The position numbers and the translations under genes were made by a program. Shown here in pieces: positions 25,343-34,535 of a stretch of 50,981 nucleotides of DNA. Location of the stretch: NCBI RefSeq assembly GCF_003935425.1, contig NZ_RHQN01000010.1, positions 222,241 through 273,221 of the forward strand, written 5' to 3'. This DNA comes from Pseudomonas sp. v388. GTDB taxonomy: Bacteria; Pseudomonadota; Gammaproteobacteria; Pseudomonadales; Pseudomonadaceae. The notes beneath the pieces were generated by a model. It did no database searches. It saw nothing but the letters and a program-made list of their open reading frames with translations, and was not told where the DNA came from. Numbering within the stretch: position 1 is the first letter of the stretch; each line of letters begins with the position of its first letter.

Positions 25343-26323
25343 ATGCGTATTGTCATTGCTCTGGGCGGTAACGCGCTGCTACGACGCGGTGAGCCACTGA
25401 GTGCCGAAAATCAGCGGGCCAATATCCGGTTGGCGGCCGAGCAGATCGCCCGGATTCACCCTGGAAATCAGCTGGTCGTCGCCCATGGCAACGGCCCGCA
25501 AGTGGGTCTGCTGTCCCTTCAGGCTGCCGCCTATACCTCCGTTTCTCCCTATCCGCTGGACGTGCTGGGCGCTGAAACCGAAGGGATGATCGGGTACATC
25601 ATCGAGCAGGAGCTGGGCAACCTGCTGGCGTTCGAAGTGCCGCTCGCGACCTTGTTGACCCAGGTCGAAATCGACCCCGACGATCCTGCATTCCTCAACC
25701 CCACCAAGCCCATCGGTCCGGTCTATACCCAGGCCGAAGCGGAGCGCCTGGCGGCACTGGAAGGCTGGAGCATTGCCCCGGACGGCGCCAATTATCGCCG
25801 CGTTGTCGCAAGCCCCAGACCCAGGCGCATTTTTGAAATGCGTCCGATCAAGTGGTTGCTGGAGCACGACTGTATTGTGATCTGCGCGGGCGGCGGCGGG
25901 ATTCCCACGATGTATGACGATGCCCGCAAGCTTCACGGAGTCGAGGCGGTGATCGACAAGGACCTGTGCTCTTCGCTGCTGGCGCAACAGCTTGAAAGCG
26001 ATCTATTGCTGATCGCGACCGATGTCCATGCCGCCTACGTCGATTTCGGTAAGCCCGGCGAGCGGGCCATTGCCCAGACGCACCCGGATGACATCGAAAA
26101 GCTGGGATTCGCGGCGGGTTCGATGGGCCCCAAAGTGCAGGCAGCCTGCGAATTCGCGCGTCATACCGGAAACGTCGCGGTGATCGGCTCGCTGTCAGAC
26201 ATCGAGCAGATCGTGGCCGGCCAAGCGGGCACCCGAGTCAGCATGGCATCCCGGGGCATCACCTATTATCCGGGCGCTGCCGAGACGGATGCGCCTGACA
26301 TGCATCAGGGGAGTCAACCATGA
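25343..26323 (+). CDS. arcC: Carbamate kinase
   Basis: 326-residue amino-acid-kinase-fold enzyme that makes ATP from carbamoyl phosphate and ADP, the last step of the pathway. The start [17 protein letters not shown], the [11 protein letters not shown] motif and [10 protein letters not shown] are all typical. The start follows AAGGACTGCGCC. It is slightly longer than the usual ~310 residues because of a short acidic tail ([11 protein letters not shown]). It overlaps the DUF5064 gene by four bases (ATGA). Confidence 0.95.
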   Translation: MRIVIALGGNALLRRGEPLSAENQRANIRLAAEQIARIHPGNQLVVAHGNGPQVGLLSLQAAAYTSVSPYPLDVLGAETEGMIGYIIEQELGNLLAFEVPLATLLTQVEIDPDDPAFLNPTKPIGPVYTQAEAERLAALEGWSIAPDGANYRRVVASPRPRRIFEMRPIKWLLEHDCIVICAGGGGIPTMYDDARKLHGVEAVIDKDLCSSLLAQQLESDLLLIATDVHAAYVDFGKPGERAIAQTHPDDIEKLGFAAGSMGPKVQAACEFARHTGNVAVIGSLSDIEQIVAGQAGTRVSMASRGITYYPGAAETDAPDMHQGSQP

Positions 26324-26682
26324 CCGCATTCAAGCCGGGTCACCTGCATCTGGAGCGCCATGCCGTAGGCAAGCAGGACGCTTTTTACGACGTCTGGCTC
26401 GATTACGAGGTCAGCCATGATTCCAGGCAAGGGAAGGGGATGCTGTTCACGATGCATGGCAGCATCCAGGGGAACTCGCTCGACGAGTCATTCTTTCTAC
26501 CGCAGGATCAGGTCTATAACTTCGCCAGCGCTGTCACCAGCATCGCGGAAAAATATGGTGTGCCCAAGCACCTGAGCAGCATTGGCTCGGCACATAAACA
26601 CTATGACGCGATGTTCGAGGATGTCAGGACGAAAATGGGCTTGAAATCAGGCGATGCGGTCAATATCGAGCGCTTCGAATAG
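26320..26682 (+). CDS. DUF5064 family protein
   Basis: 120-residue soluble protein of the Pseudomonas-restricted DUF5064 family (pattern [24 protein letters not shown]). Function is unknown. It overlaps arcC by four bases and so is the last gene of the arc operon, suggesting cotranslation with the carbamate kinase. No motif is visible that would suggest an enzyme. Confidence 0.8.
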   Translation: MTAFKPGHLHLERHAVGKQDAFYDVWLDYEVSHDSRQGKGMLFTMHGSIQGNSLDESFFLPQDQVYNFASAVTSIAEKYGVPKHLSSIGSAHKHYDAMFEDVRTKMGLKSGDAVNIERFE

Positions 26683-26702
26683 AGCGCGACGGGTCGTTTG
26701 CG

Positions 26703-27746
26703 TCAGCCAGTCCTCGCGTGGCGCCTTGCCGGGTTATCCATCGCGTAAATCATTGCGCAACCATACAAGGCTACCAGCAGGAACAACGTCATGCGCACCG
26801 CGAACACCTGATAGACATCCCGACCCGTCACGCTGTCCTCGACGGACTGCCCGAGCAGTATCAGCAGCGTTGAAAGGCAGCTTACCCAGAAGCCGGGCGA
26901 CTGCCGGGTCGCCACCACCCAGTAGAGCCTGCGGCCCTGCAATAACGAAAACAGGAAAGTCCACAGGAAGAACATCCACAGGTGAACGAACAGGCTCAGC
27001 GCTCCCCAGAAGAGCACTGCCAGGATGCCCGCCAGCACGGTTGAGCCGATCAGCTCGCGGCCTGCTCGACGGGCGTTGGTGGCGCAACTCTGTTGGCCGA
27101 GACTGACCGATTTCAGTATCAGTGGCATGAACGTGTCCGGGGAGACCAAGGCCAGCAGGAAGGCCGGCATCACGATCAAGGTGGCGCGTAGCGAGATCCG
27201 GGACCGCGCTTGCGGGTCGGGCAATGGAGGGGAGGGGAACGCTGGCGCCTGTAAGGGCTCGGGGAGTAGCCAGTGGGACAGCGTCACGGTGAGTGCGGCC
27301 AGTAGCATTCCTTTGGCCAGGGCGCTCACTACTGACAGGGCCAGGGTAAAGTGGCTGACCCCCGCAGCCGAGACCATGGTCAATCCGATCACCATGAAGG
27401 TTGCAAGCAAGCCGTTGCCGCCATTGAGGATGAACCGGAAACACAGGAACAGGCCGAGCCCCACAAGCAGCACGCCGCTGAGCGGTGCGTGGCGCAGCAT
27501 CGGAATCAACAGCAGGCCGCTGCCAGCGCTCAACATCACCGTCAACGCCAGCGCTGGCGCCATGCGCAAAGGCAGGGCCTGGGGACGCGCGGCAAGTATC
27601 AACATCGTGAACAGCGGGCCGAGTATGGGGATTGGCAGCGCCAGACCGTAGCTGAGCGCCAGACAGAGCGCCGTGCCGGTGGCCAGACGCAGCGCACGTC
27701 GACGGCTAGGCTGAACCGGCCTGCAAGGCATAGGCTCAATAGGCAT
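26703..27746 (-). CDS. DUF2955 (FUSC-like) membrane protein
   Basis: 347-residue membrane protein with around ten hydrophobic segments, recognised as DUF2955, a relative of FUSC-type fusaric-acid-resistance permeases. It has an N-terminal proline/arginine patch, then LCLALSYGLALPIPILGPLFTMLI and further segments, with a short loop rich in proline (LPEPLQAPAFPSPPLPDP). It overlaps the HlyD-family gene by 11 bases, so the two are coupled, and forms the last gene of the four-gene efflux-type operon. Substrate unknown. The two starts, 27746 and 27731, are both possible. Confidence 0.8.
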   Translation of the reverse strand: MPIEPMPCRPVQPSRRRALRLATGTALCLALSYGLALPIPILGPLFTMLILAARPQALPLRMAPALALTVMLSAGSGLLLIPMLRHAPLSGVLLVGLGLFLCFRFILNGGNGLLATFMVIGLTMVSAAGVSHFTLALSVVSALAKGMLLAALTVTLSHWLLPEPLQAPAFPSPPLPDPQARSRISLRATLIVMPAFLLALVSPDTFMPLILKSVSLGQQSCATNARRAGRELIGSTVLAGILAVLFWGALSLFVHLWMFFLWTFLFSLLQGRRLYWVVATRQSPGFWVSCLSTLLILLGQSVEDSVTGRDVYQVFAVRMTLFLLVALYGCAMIYAMDNPARRHARTG

Positions 27747-28842
27747 AGGACAGCCAGCTCATGAGCCACATGAACAGGCGCCCGAGCGGGTTCAGAAGAT
27801 TACCCTCGCCGGGGAATGCCATGACCTCGGCCTGGCCGCCCACCCGCAGGTCGAGACTGCCGCCCAGAGCGCTTCGATCGAACTCCACGACCACGGGAAA
27901 ACGTTGCGCCGAACGTAACCACTCGCGGCTGTTCTGCGCGGTCGGAAGGTTGCCGGCCGCAGTGGGGCGGCCAGCGCTGATGCCGTGACTGACGCTGCGC
28001 ACCCGGCCTTCGAACAGCTCGCCGGGTCTTGCGTCGAGAATGATCAGGACCGGCGTGCCCGGCTTGACGTGGCCCAGGTTATTCTCGGTCATTTCCGCGC
28101 TGATCCAGACATCGTGGATCGCGATGAGGGTCATCACCGGGCTGCCGGCCGCGACGTAATGCCCGACGTCAGTGCGCAGATCGGTTATCAGGCCGTCCGA
28201 GTCGGCGCGCACGACCGTACGCTGCAGGTCCAGTTGGGCCTTGTCGACGGCGGCTGCCGCACTGCGCAGTTGGGCGTTCTCGGATTCCTGGCCACCTTGC
28301 TGCTCGCGGGCCCGTTCGACTTCGGCACGGGCGGCGATGACCTGGCTGATGGCCTGATCACGGCTGGCGCGGGCGCTCTCCAGACGACGTATGGAAACCG
28401 TGCCCGGATCCTCGCTGTACAGACGCTGCAAGCGATCGCTGTCCTGACGGGCTCTGCGCTCGCTGGCTTGCGCTGCGGCCAGGCTCGCGGTCGCCGCATC
28501 GATGCCGGCGGTGCTGGCGCCGACTTGCCGCCGTACGGTTTCCAGATCCGCCTGCGCGCGAGCCAGATTGATGCGGTATTGCTCTTGGTCCAGCTCGAAC
28601 AACACTTCGCCTTTGCGTACCCCCCGGTTGTTGCTGACCGCCACCCGGGTCACCTGGCCCACGACCTCGGCAGCGACAGGAATGACGTAGGCTTCCAGGC
28701 GTGCTTGCTGGGTATAGGGGGTAAAACGATCGGCAAACAGATACCAGACCAGGCTGGCGACAATGGCGATTAGCACCCATCGAACACTGTGGTCGGCGCG
28801 AGTGGTATTCGCGGGCTCAGCCGATGGAGCGGTCTCATTCAT
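27736..28842 (-). CDS. HlyD/EmrA-type membrane fusion protein
   Basis: 368-residue periplasmic adaptor. One N-terminal membrane helix (WVLIAIVASLVWYLFA) is followed by the first half of a lipoyl-like domain (VIPVAAEVVGQVTRVAVSNNRGVRKGEVLFELDQ). A long coiled-coil hairpin follows, from about 90 to 200 with many Ala/Arg/Glu heptads, then the second half (VVRADSDGLITDLRTDVGHYV). It would bridge the inner-membrane partner and the outer-membrane channel. The start is preceded by GAGGTAGGC. Six bases separate it from the outer-membrane gene. Confidence 0.88.
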   Translation of the reverse strand: MNETAPSAEPANTTRADHSVRWVLIAIVASLVWYLFADRFTPYTQQARLEAYVIPVAAEVVGQVTRVAVSNNRGVRKGEVLFELDQEQYRINLARAQADLETVRRQVGASTAGIDAATASLAAAQASERRARQDSDRLQRLYSEDPGTVSIRRLESARASRDQAISQVIAARAEVERAREQQGGQESENAQLRSAAAAVDKAQLDLQRTVVRADSDGLITDLRTDVGHYVAAGSPVMTLIAIHDVWISAEMTENNLGHVKPGTPVLIILDARPGELFEGRVRSVSHGISAGRPTAAGNLPTAQNSREWLRSAQRFPVVVEFDRSALGGSLDLRVGGQAEVMAFPGEGNLLNPLGRLFMWLMSWLSYAY

Positions 28843-28848
28843 GTCTGC

Positions 28849-30369
28849 CTACCTCGTGATCCCCGTTCGCGAGTCGTCCAGTCGCCCGCCCCAATCAGTA
28901 CGTTGTTCCATTTGCCTTTGGGTATCGGGGTCGACGACCGGGCGGGTCTCGTCCCAGCCGCCCCCAAGCGCCTTGTAGAGCGCCACCAGACTGCTGACCG
29001 CATTGCCCCGGCTCACCAGGTAACCATCCTGCTGTTGCAGCAAAAGCTGTTGGGAGTCGAGTACCCGCTGGAAGTCGGCAAAACCCTCTCTGTAGTGAGC
29101 GTTTGCCAACGCCAGGGAGCGCTCCGCCGCCTCTGCGGCGGAGGCACGCAGGCCCGCGCTGGCCAACGCGCGGACCAGGCCGCTGGCCGCATCGTCGGCC
29201 TCGCGCGCCGCCTGCCTAACCTGTTGCCGATAGGACTCGATCAATTGTTGCAATCGGGCATCCTCTATGCGCACCTGATCCGCACCCCGCTGATAGTCGA
29301 AGAGGTCCCAGGCCAGACTCGGCCCTGCGGCGATGTCGAAACTGTCGGGCAAGTTGCCTGCCGAAAACAGGGTCCAGCCGATCGTGCCGCTCAGGCCTAT
29401 GGAAGGGTAAAGGTCGGCTTGTGCGACGCCGACCAGTGCCGATTGCGCCGCGACGAGTTGTTCCGCCGCGCGTATGTCGGGCCGGCGCAAAAGCAGCCGG
29501 GCCGGTACATCCTCCAGGATGGCCCGGTCGGGGAGCTTGAGCTGTCCCTGATGGGCCGCAAGTTCCGGGACCGGCCCGGGAGGGCGCCCGATCAGCACGC
29601 AAATCGTGTTGATGAGCGCATTGATCTGGTTCTCGAATTCCGGAATGGTTGCCTGGGTCGCCAAGTATTGAGTGCGGGCCTGTTGCCAATCCAGCTCGTC
29701 GCTTTCGCCGTGACGGAACAACCGCTCGGTAATCTCCAGGCTGCGCCCCTGGCGGGATGTGTTCTCCACCGCGACCGCCAGACGGGCCTGGGCCGTGCGC
29801 AGGGCGAAGTAGGTATCGGCCATCTGTGCATGCAGGAGGACCTGGGCATCGAAATAGTTGGCCTGAGAGGCGAAGTAGTTCGCGTCGGCTGATTCGATGG
29901 CCCGGCTGAACCGCCCCCAGAAATCGATCTCCCATGCGATATCGAAGCCCGGTGTCGACTGCCAGAAGACCGAGTCGCGCGCGCCCGGACCCGACTGATC
30001 GCGTTTGAGGTACAGCGTGTCGTTGCGCAACTGCTGGCGTTGCGGATAGCGACCGGAGTGGGCCAGTGAAAGCTGCGTGCGGGCCTCGACCACCCGCAGA
30101 CCGGCGATCCGCAGGTCGCTGTTGTTCAAGTTTGCTTCATCGAGCAAGGCGTCAAGCGTAGGGTCCGCGAAGACGCGCCACCACTGCATTGAATCTGCCA
30201 AGTTTGTCCTGACGGTCCCGTTCTCCAGTACCGCATTACTCCAGCCCTCCAGCCATGGGCTGGGAGGCGTCTGATGATCCGGACCCACCTGAGTGCATCC
30301 GCTGACCAGAAAGACGAGCAACAGCGGGCATGTCGCGCAGCCCCGGTGCGGGGAGCGGCATGTGTTCAT
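28849..30369 (-). CDS. NodT/OprM-family outer-membrane efflux lipoprotein
   Basis: 506-residue outer-membrane factor. The lipobox is FLVSGC near the start (PLLLVFLVSGCTQVGPDH). Two repeats of the TolC/OprM kind follow, including LRIAGLRVVEARTQLSLAHSG and RDSVFWQSTPGFDIAWEIDFWGRF, then FAGNLPDSFDIAAGPSLAWDLFDY-like stretches. It should form the exit duct for the HlyD/DUF2955 transporter. I place the start at 30369, overlapping the upstream stop by four bases (ATGA); the same frame stays open further upstream but there it is only the shadow of the AI-2E-type gene. Confidence 0.88.
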   Translation of the reverse strand: MNTCRSPHRGCATCPLLLVFLVSGCTQVGPDHQTPPSPWLEGWSNAVLENGTVRTNLADSMQWWRVFADPTLDALLDEANLNNSDLRIAGLRVVEARTQLSLAHSGRYPQRQQLRNDTLYLKRDQSGPGARDSVFWQSTPGFDIAWEIDFWGRFSRAIESADANYFASQANYFDAQVLLHAQMADTYFALRTAQARLAVAVENTSRQGRSLEITERLFRHGESDELDWQQARTQYLATQATIPEFENQINALINTICVLIGRPPGPVPELAAHQGQLKLPDRAILEDVPARLLLRRPDIRAAEQLVAAQSALVGVAQADLYPSIGLSGTIGWTLFSAGNLPDSFDIAAGPSLAWDLFDYQRGADQVRIEDARLQQLIESYRQQVRQAAREADDAASGLVRALASAGLRASAAEAAERSLALANAHYREGFADFQRVLDSQQLLLQQQDGYLVSRGNAVSSLVALYKALGGGWDETRPVVDPDTQRQMEQRTDWGGRLDDSRTGITR

Positions 30370-31469
30370 TCTTCGAGCCCGGAACCGGCCGGAAGCTTCT
30401 TCGCTCGTTCGTCCACCCACAGCCAGAAGATTCGATAACCCACTGCCAGGATGACCGGTCCCAGAAACAGACCGATGATGCCTTTCACCACCATGCCCCC
30501 CAAGGCGCCGATGAGCACCACCGGCATGGGCACGTCGACTCCACGACCCAGCAGCAGAGGTTTGAGAACGTTGTCCGCAAGGCCCGCGATCAGCGAATAG
30601 ACGGCAAATACGATCGTGGGCAGCACCAGTCCTTCTGTACTGATGACGTAGATGATCACCGGCAGGGTGATCAGGGTTGCTGGGAACTGCACGATCCCCA
30701 GCAGCAGCACGGCGACCGCAAGGATACCGGCCCCGGGCACCCCCATGATGACGAAGCCTACTCCCAGCAACACCATCTGGATAAAGGCGATACCGATAAC
30801 GCCCAGCGCGACCGCGCGTATGGTCGACACGCACAGCGTCACGATCCGGGGTCCGCGCTCGGGTCTCGAAATCCGCGCGGCGATGCGCTGGGAGGCGTCG
30901 AGGCCCTGATCGGCGAATGCCATGCAGATGCCGGCGATGATCAGTGCGCCAATGAATAGCAGCAGCGCCGCGCCCAGGTTGGCGGCCGTCTCCAGCATTG
31001 CGCGTCCCGAGCCTTTGAGATGGGGAAGCAGCCGGTGGAAAGTGCCGGTGAGATCGGTCGACGCTGACAACCATAGTGCGTGAAGACGAGGGCCTATCAA
31101 TGGCCAGCCCGCGACGGCGTCGGGCGGGGCTGGAGGATGCCACGAGCCGCTCCTGATCTGGGTGAACAGCGCTTCCACCGACTCGGTCAGGGAAACGGCC
31201 AGCAGCCAGGTGGGAAGCAGCAACAGGATAAGCGTGAGCGCGACAACCAGGGTGGCGGCCAGCCCCGCCCGGATCCGGGCCCGGCTGAGCATCCAGCGCT
31301 GCATGGGGTAAAGCGTGACGGCCAGAATGATCGCCCAGACCATCAATTCAAGGAACGGCCGGAACACTTGGTAGCACACCGTGACCAGCGCCGCGATCAG
31401 GCCGGCCCGGATGAAGACATCGAGCAGATCCTGAGAGACCCTGCTACTCAGGCTCGACTGCGGTAGCAT
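30366..31469 (-). CDS. AI-2E family (PerM-like) membrane protein
   Basis: 367-residue membrane protein of the AI-2E/PerM family, with seven to eight segments and a central periplasmic-type region. Recognisable are VCYQVFRPFLELMVWAIILAVTLYPMQRWM near the start and VISTEGLVLPTIVFAVYSLIAGLADNVLKPLLLGRG with the family DNxxKP motif. Substrate is unknown; some family members work as sodium/proton exchangers or permeases. The ATG at 31469 follows GAGGAG; the longer open frame upstream lacks a ribosome site. It is first in the leftward operon with three efflux genes. Confidence 0.85.
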   Translation of the reverse strand: MLPQSSLSSRVSQDLLDVFIRAGLIAALVTVCYQVFRPFLELMVWAIILAVTLYPMQRWMLSRARIRAGLAATLVVALTLILLLLPTWLLAVSLTESVEALFTQIRSGSWHPPAPPDAVAGWPLIGPRLHALWLSASTDLTGTFHRLLPHLKGSGRAMLETAANLGAALLLFIGALIIAGICMAFADQGLDASQRIAARISRPERGPRIVTLCVSTIRAVALGVIGIAFIQMVLLGVGFVIMGVPGAGILAVAVLLLGIVQFPATLITLPVIIYVISTEGLVLPTIVFAVYSLIAGLADNVLKPLLLGRGVDVPMPVVLIGALGGMVVKGIIGLFLGPVILAVGYRIFWLWVDERAKKLPAGSGLEE

Positions 31470-31800
31470 AAGTTCTTCTCCTCTGTCAGGCTGGAAGTGC
31501 TCTTGCCAGCGCCGGATATCTCTCCGCGAACCTGAGTTCAACAGTAAGCAGGGAAGTACGTGGCCATGACGGGCTATCGCTCGCGAATTATGGATGACTG
31601 ATCCGGAAGTGCCAGTTTCAGCCGATGATCTGCAAGGGATCACATCCGAATTCTTGCGAACTTGATGAACGTGACCGCTGGGCGCCGAGACAGCGATTGC
31701 GCCACGGCATACCCGTAAACGACTGCTAAACTTGTGTGGCGCTCTTATTTAAGACTTTCCACGAGCGTTATATTCAAGCGTTCCAAGTAGTGGGGTCGAT
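31470..31800. other. Divergent intergenic region, efflux operon / Gly-zipper gene
   Basis: 331 bases between divergent genes. It should carry both promoters; I could not identify a specific operator or terminator. Confidence 0.4.
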
Positions 31801-32256
31801 ATGAAAAGGTTCGTTATTCCGCTTATCGCGCTGTCTGCATCCGGTTTTGGGCTGTTTGCAACGGCGCAGAGCGTTACGCCAATGAACGGTCAGTCCCAGC
31901 AAACCATGCAGCAGGACATGAGCGCCTGCCAAAGCCAGGCGGGCATGTCTGGCAGCTCCACCACCGGCAGTTCCCAGTCCGGTGGACGCGTCCGGGGCGC
32001 GGCCAAGGGCGCCGTCGCGGGCGCTACGGTGGCGGAAGTACGCGGCAATCGCGATTCAGAAATCTATGATCAGCTGGATTCGGATGTCAAACAGGAACAC
32101 CGCCAGAACCAGGCGAAAGACGCCGCGGTCGCCGGTGTTGTGGTGGGAGGCTCCCGTCAGCGCCAGGACCGCAGGGAAGATCGGCGCAACTCGACCGACA
32201 GTGCTTCGGTATATAGCACCTGTATGCAACAACGCGGTTATCAGGTAACACCCTGA
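31801..32256 (+). CDS. YMGG-like glycine-zipper exported protein
   Basis: 151 residues: a signal peptide (MKRFVIPLIALSASGFGLFATAQS), a Gln/Ser-rich linker, a glycine-zipper stretch (GGRVRGAAKGAVAGATVAEVRGN), then DAAVAGVVVGGSRQRQDRREDRR and a C-terminal STCMQQRGYQV. This fits small envelope proteins of the YMGG-like Gly-zipper type, function unknown. Two cysteines lie in the mature part (SACQSQ and STCMQQ) and could form a disulfide. A GGGG ribosome site precedes the ATG. The gene stands alone. Confidence 0.82.
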   Translation: MKRFVIPLIALSASGFGLFATAQSVTPMNGQSQQTMQQDMSACQSQAGMSGSSTTGSSQSGGRVRGAAKGAVAGATVAEVRGNRDSEIYDQLDSDVKQEHRQNQAKDAAVAGVVVGGSRQRQDRREDRRNSTDSASVYSTCMQQRGYQVTP

Positions 32257-32340
32257 ATCTGGGGTCGAGGTTGATCGAGTGTGGTTGTGACGCGACCTCC
32301 AGTTGCCTGTAAGTTGTCGGCGCGGCATTGTCATGCGCCG

Positions 32341-32905
32341 TCACGGGCAACTCTTTACTGGACTTCGAATGAATGCGCTGATGCTGGCTGCCAACTTTTG
32401 CATATTCTGGATCTAGGCCGAGACGAGGTCTTCCACGGCAGCTCCGAACCGCGTCTGAAAGACCGCCTGGCATGTAAGCTCGGCCATATTTTCACTTTCA
32501 GGCAAAGCAGGGCGGATACGCCCGATCGTATCCAGTACTGCGTTTTGGGCCGGGGACCAACTCGAATCGCTGGACATCAACGCGTAGCAGGGTCTTCCGG
32601 CCCTGGGCCGCTTTCGCGTTCAAATGGCTGTCGAGGGCGCTACCGATTTCCTCCGCGAGATTGTCCGCCCACCATTGCGTATCCAGAATCACCAGTTCGT
32701 TGCCGGTCTGTCGAACGACGATCTGCGTCCGCTCGACCTGGCGCGGCACCGTCACACGTTCAAGCTGGACGGCGAGCGCTTGCTGACCCGCGGCGGGCAT
32801 TCCCGAAGACGCAGGCGGCAGGCTGTAGTAACGCACAGACTCACTCCGGCATGCCGCGAAAAGCAGAGAAAACAACATCAGCGTTGCCTTGCAGTGCGCG
32901 CGCAT
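32341..32905 (-). pseudogene. pqiC: pqiC-like lipoprotein gene, decayed
   Basis: The intact part (32905 down to about 32545) encodes an ABC-type transport auxiliary lipoprotein of the PqiC/YmbA kind: lipobox LLFAAC (Cys 19), RYYSLPPAS, then QTGNELVILDTQWWADNLAEEI and LLRVDVQRFELVPGP. Then the frame breaks: the original frame stops at 32498. Skipping one base continues as QNAVLDTIGRIRPALPESE, ELTCQAVFQTRFGAAVEDLVSA, a TAG at 32415-32413, then IQNMQKLAASISAFI to the stop at 32341. The total is about 188 codons, the normal PqiC length, with one frameshift and one nonsense codon. The pqiA/pqiB genes are not in the window, so it is an orphan remnant. Confidence 0.75.
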
Positions 32906-33339
32906 AAGGAGTTAGTCCTTCAAGCGCAGAGTCAGCGGTGAGATCGAAGAGCTGCTGCCGCATCGATGGCAGGCAATCTAGTTGCGCGAGATGAGATGCC
33001 CCGGCGCTTACAAAGCATCATTTGGAACACTGTCTTCACCGGACGTCCGCACTCAGTAAGCTTATAAGGATGGAGTGTTCGTACTCCCCAGAATTCGCAT
33101 CAAGAAAAACCATATCCTGACTTGTAAGGGGCCGGCGAACACACCTTCCGAACTCCAGCATTAAGGGCGATGGTGGCCGCATATTTTTTAAGCGGGCGCG
33201 ATAGTTTCCATTGCCGCCTCTAGGGTGCAAATGTCCGCTTTTGGCCGATTGCAGCCGCTACTGACTGCGGCACCATTCGAGCAGTCTGCAAGCGTCCGAG
33301 ACCAAACCTCAGTTCGTACACTTGGATGGCCAAAACCTA
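32906..33339. other. Intergenic region with dispersed repeat
   Basis: About 430 bases between pqiC remnant and the DUF4440-like gene. It contains repeat copy E; no other feature is assigned. Confidence 0.4.
33233..33256 (+). repeat. Dispersed repeat, copy E
   Basis: Reads GTCCGCTTTTGGCCGATTGC followed by AGCC, matching copies A and D in the immunity region some 22 kb away. This shows the family is dispersed in the genome and not confined to that cluster. Confidence 0.75.
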
Positions 33340-33675
33340 ATGACGCTTAAAGAAAACATTCAGGAGCTCGAAGAGCGCCTGCTCCGACGGGAAGTCCGCT
33401 CCAATGAATCAGTAGCAGCATTGCTCGCAGACGATTTCGTAGAGTTCGGCGCCAGCGGCCAGGTCTGGAACAAAAGCGAGGTGATCGCGGGATTGAAGTC
33501 CGAGGTCTTCGTGGCACGGTCCATCAGTAACGTTCAGGTACGAACGCTGGCTGAATGTGTCGTCCTGCTGACGTACGTTTGCCATAGCACAACGACCTCA
33601 CTGCGCAGCTCGATCTGGCGTCTGGACGGAGGCAACTGGCAGATGACTTTTCACCAGGGTACGAGGCTGGAGTGA
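33340..33675 (+). CDS. NTF2-like (DUF4440-type) small protein
   Basis: 111 residues with the SnoaL/NTF2-like fold pattern: a helical start (TLKENIQELEERLL), then VAALLADDFVEFGASGQVWNKSEVIAGL, then strands (VQVRTLAECVVLLTYVCHST) and a closing SSIWRLDGGNWQMTFHQGTRLE. DUF4440 members are small enzymes, ligand binders or toxin-immunity proteins; none can be chosen here. The ATG at 33340 is used; an upstream TTG at 33322 lies in the same frame without ribosome site. Confidence 0.75.
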   Translation: MTLKENIQELEERLLRREVRSNESVAALLADDFVEFGASGQVWNKSEVIAGLKSEVFVARSISNVQVRTLAECVVLLTYVCHSTTTSLRSSIWRLDGGNWQMTFHQGTRLE

Positions 33676-33723
33676 GGCCGTCAGGCGGAGGCTCAGCCCC
33701 GGTTCGATGAAATGTCCTCGCAG

Positions 33724-34416
33724 TCAGTCATCTAGTGGCTCGATAAGCGCGGCACCCTGATTCGCCACATTCCCCACCGCCTTACCCACCCGATACCACT
33801 CAAAATCCTCCACCGGCCGGCAAGCCTCCCGTGCAATCACCTCGGCGCGACCGGCCGACAACCCCGGCTCAACCCACTCCCGCGCCGCTTCCGGCGACAG
33901 CACCACCGGCCGCCGATCATGGATGTCCACCATCCCTGAATCACTGGCCGCCGTGATGATCACAAACCCATCGCCCTCGTGCGGCTCGAGTCCCGGATGC
34001 ACTTGCGCGAGGGCGGCGAAGAACATCGGTTCCTGGCTCTTGAGTCGGATGAAGTAGGGCTGTTTCTTCTTTGGGGCGTCGGGATCTTTCACCCACTCGA
34101 ACCAGCCATTGGCCGGTGCCAGCGCTCGACCGTTGGGCCACAGCTCTTTGAAGAACTTGCCGGTCATGACCGTTTCAGCCCGCGCATTGATCGGGTCCGG
34201 GCGTTTGCCCTTGGCCCAGAACGGTGCCCATCCCCAGCGCACCTTGTCGACGCTCAGTCCTTCACCCGCCGGGCGGATGATTTCGACACGGGTGGTGGGA
34301 GCGATGTTGTAGCGCTCGATGGGCCACTCGTCATAGCCGTTGATGATCAACTGCTCTGGCGCGAGCGTTTTGAGGTAATGGTCCATCGGTTCGTAGAGTG
34401 AATAGCGTCCGCACAT
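33724..34416 (-). CDS. yedK: SOS-associated YedK/HMCES family protein
   Basis: 230-residue SRAP-domain protein that shields abasic sites in single-stranded DNA by forming a covalent link through its second residue, a cysteine (MCGRY). Family markers seen: ERYNIAPTT, MRWGWAPFWAKG-like KVRWGWAPFW, INARAETV, NGWFEWVKDP, and ITAASDSGMVDIHDRRPVVL. It is divergent from the rulAB genes, with a LexA box 73 bases upstream of its start, so SOS control is likely. The gene appears intact. Confidence 0.92.
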   Translation of the reverse strand: MCGRYSLYEPMDHYLKTLAPEQLIINGYDEWPIERYNIAPTTRVEIIRPAGEGLSVDKVRWGWAPFWAKGKRPDPINARAETVMTGKFFKELWPNGRALAPANGWFEWVKDPDAPKKKQPYFIRLKSQEPMFFAALAQVHPGLEPHEGDGFVIITAASDSGMVDIHDRRPVVLSPEAAREWVEPGLSAGRAEVIAREACRPVEDFEWYRVGKAVGNVANQGAALIEPLDD

Positions 34417-34488
34417 GATGTCACCCGTAGTGTCACTCGTCGAAATTTCCTACATCTCACGTTGACCACCTGCGGGCCACAGAGTTTA

Positions 34489-34504
34489 CTGTATATACAT
34501 ACAG
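34489..34504. promoter_or_regulatory. LexA (SOS) box
   Basis: CTGTATATACATACAG fits the CTGT-N8-ACAG consensus perfectly. It lies 31 bases before rulA and 73 bases before yedK on the other strand, so one LexA site may serve both. Confidence 0.9.
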
Positions 34505-34535
34505 ATAACCCATCCACCCAAAACAGGCTCGCATT

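Noticed and set aside
30370-31143. Upstream extension of the outer-membrane protein gene to 764 residues
   Set aside because: The extra part is the shadow of the AI-2E-type gene; the lipoprotein start at 30369 has its lipobox right after it and overlaps the upstream stop.
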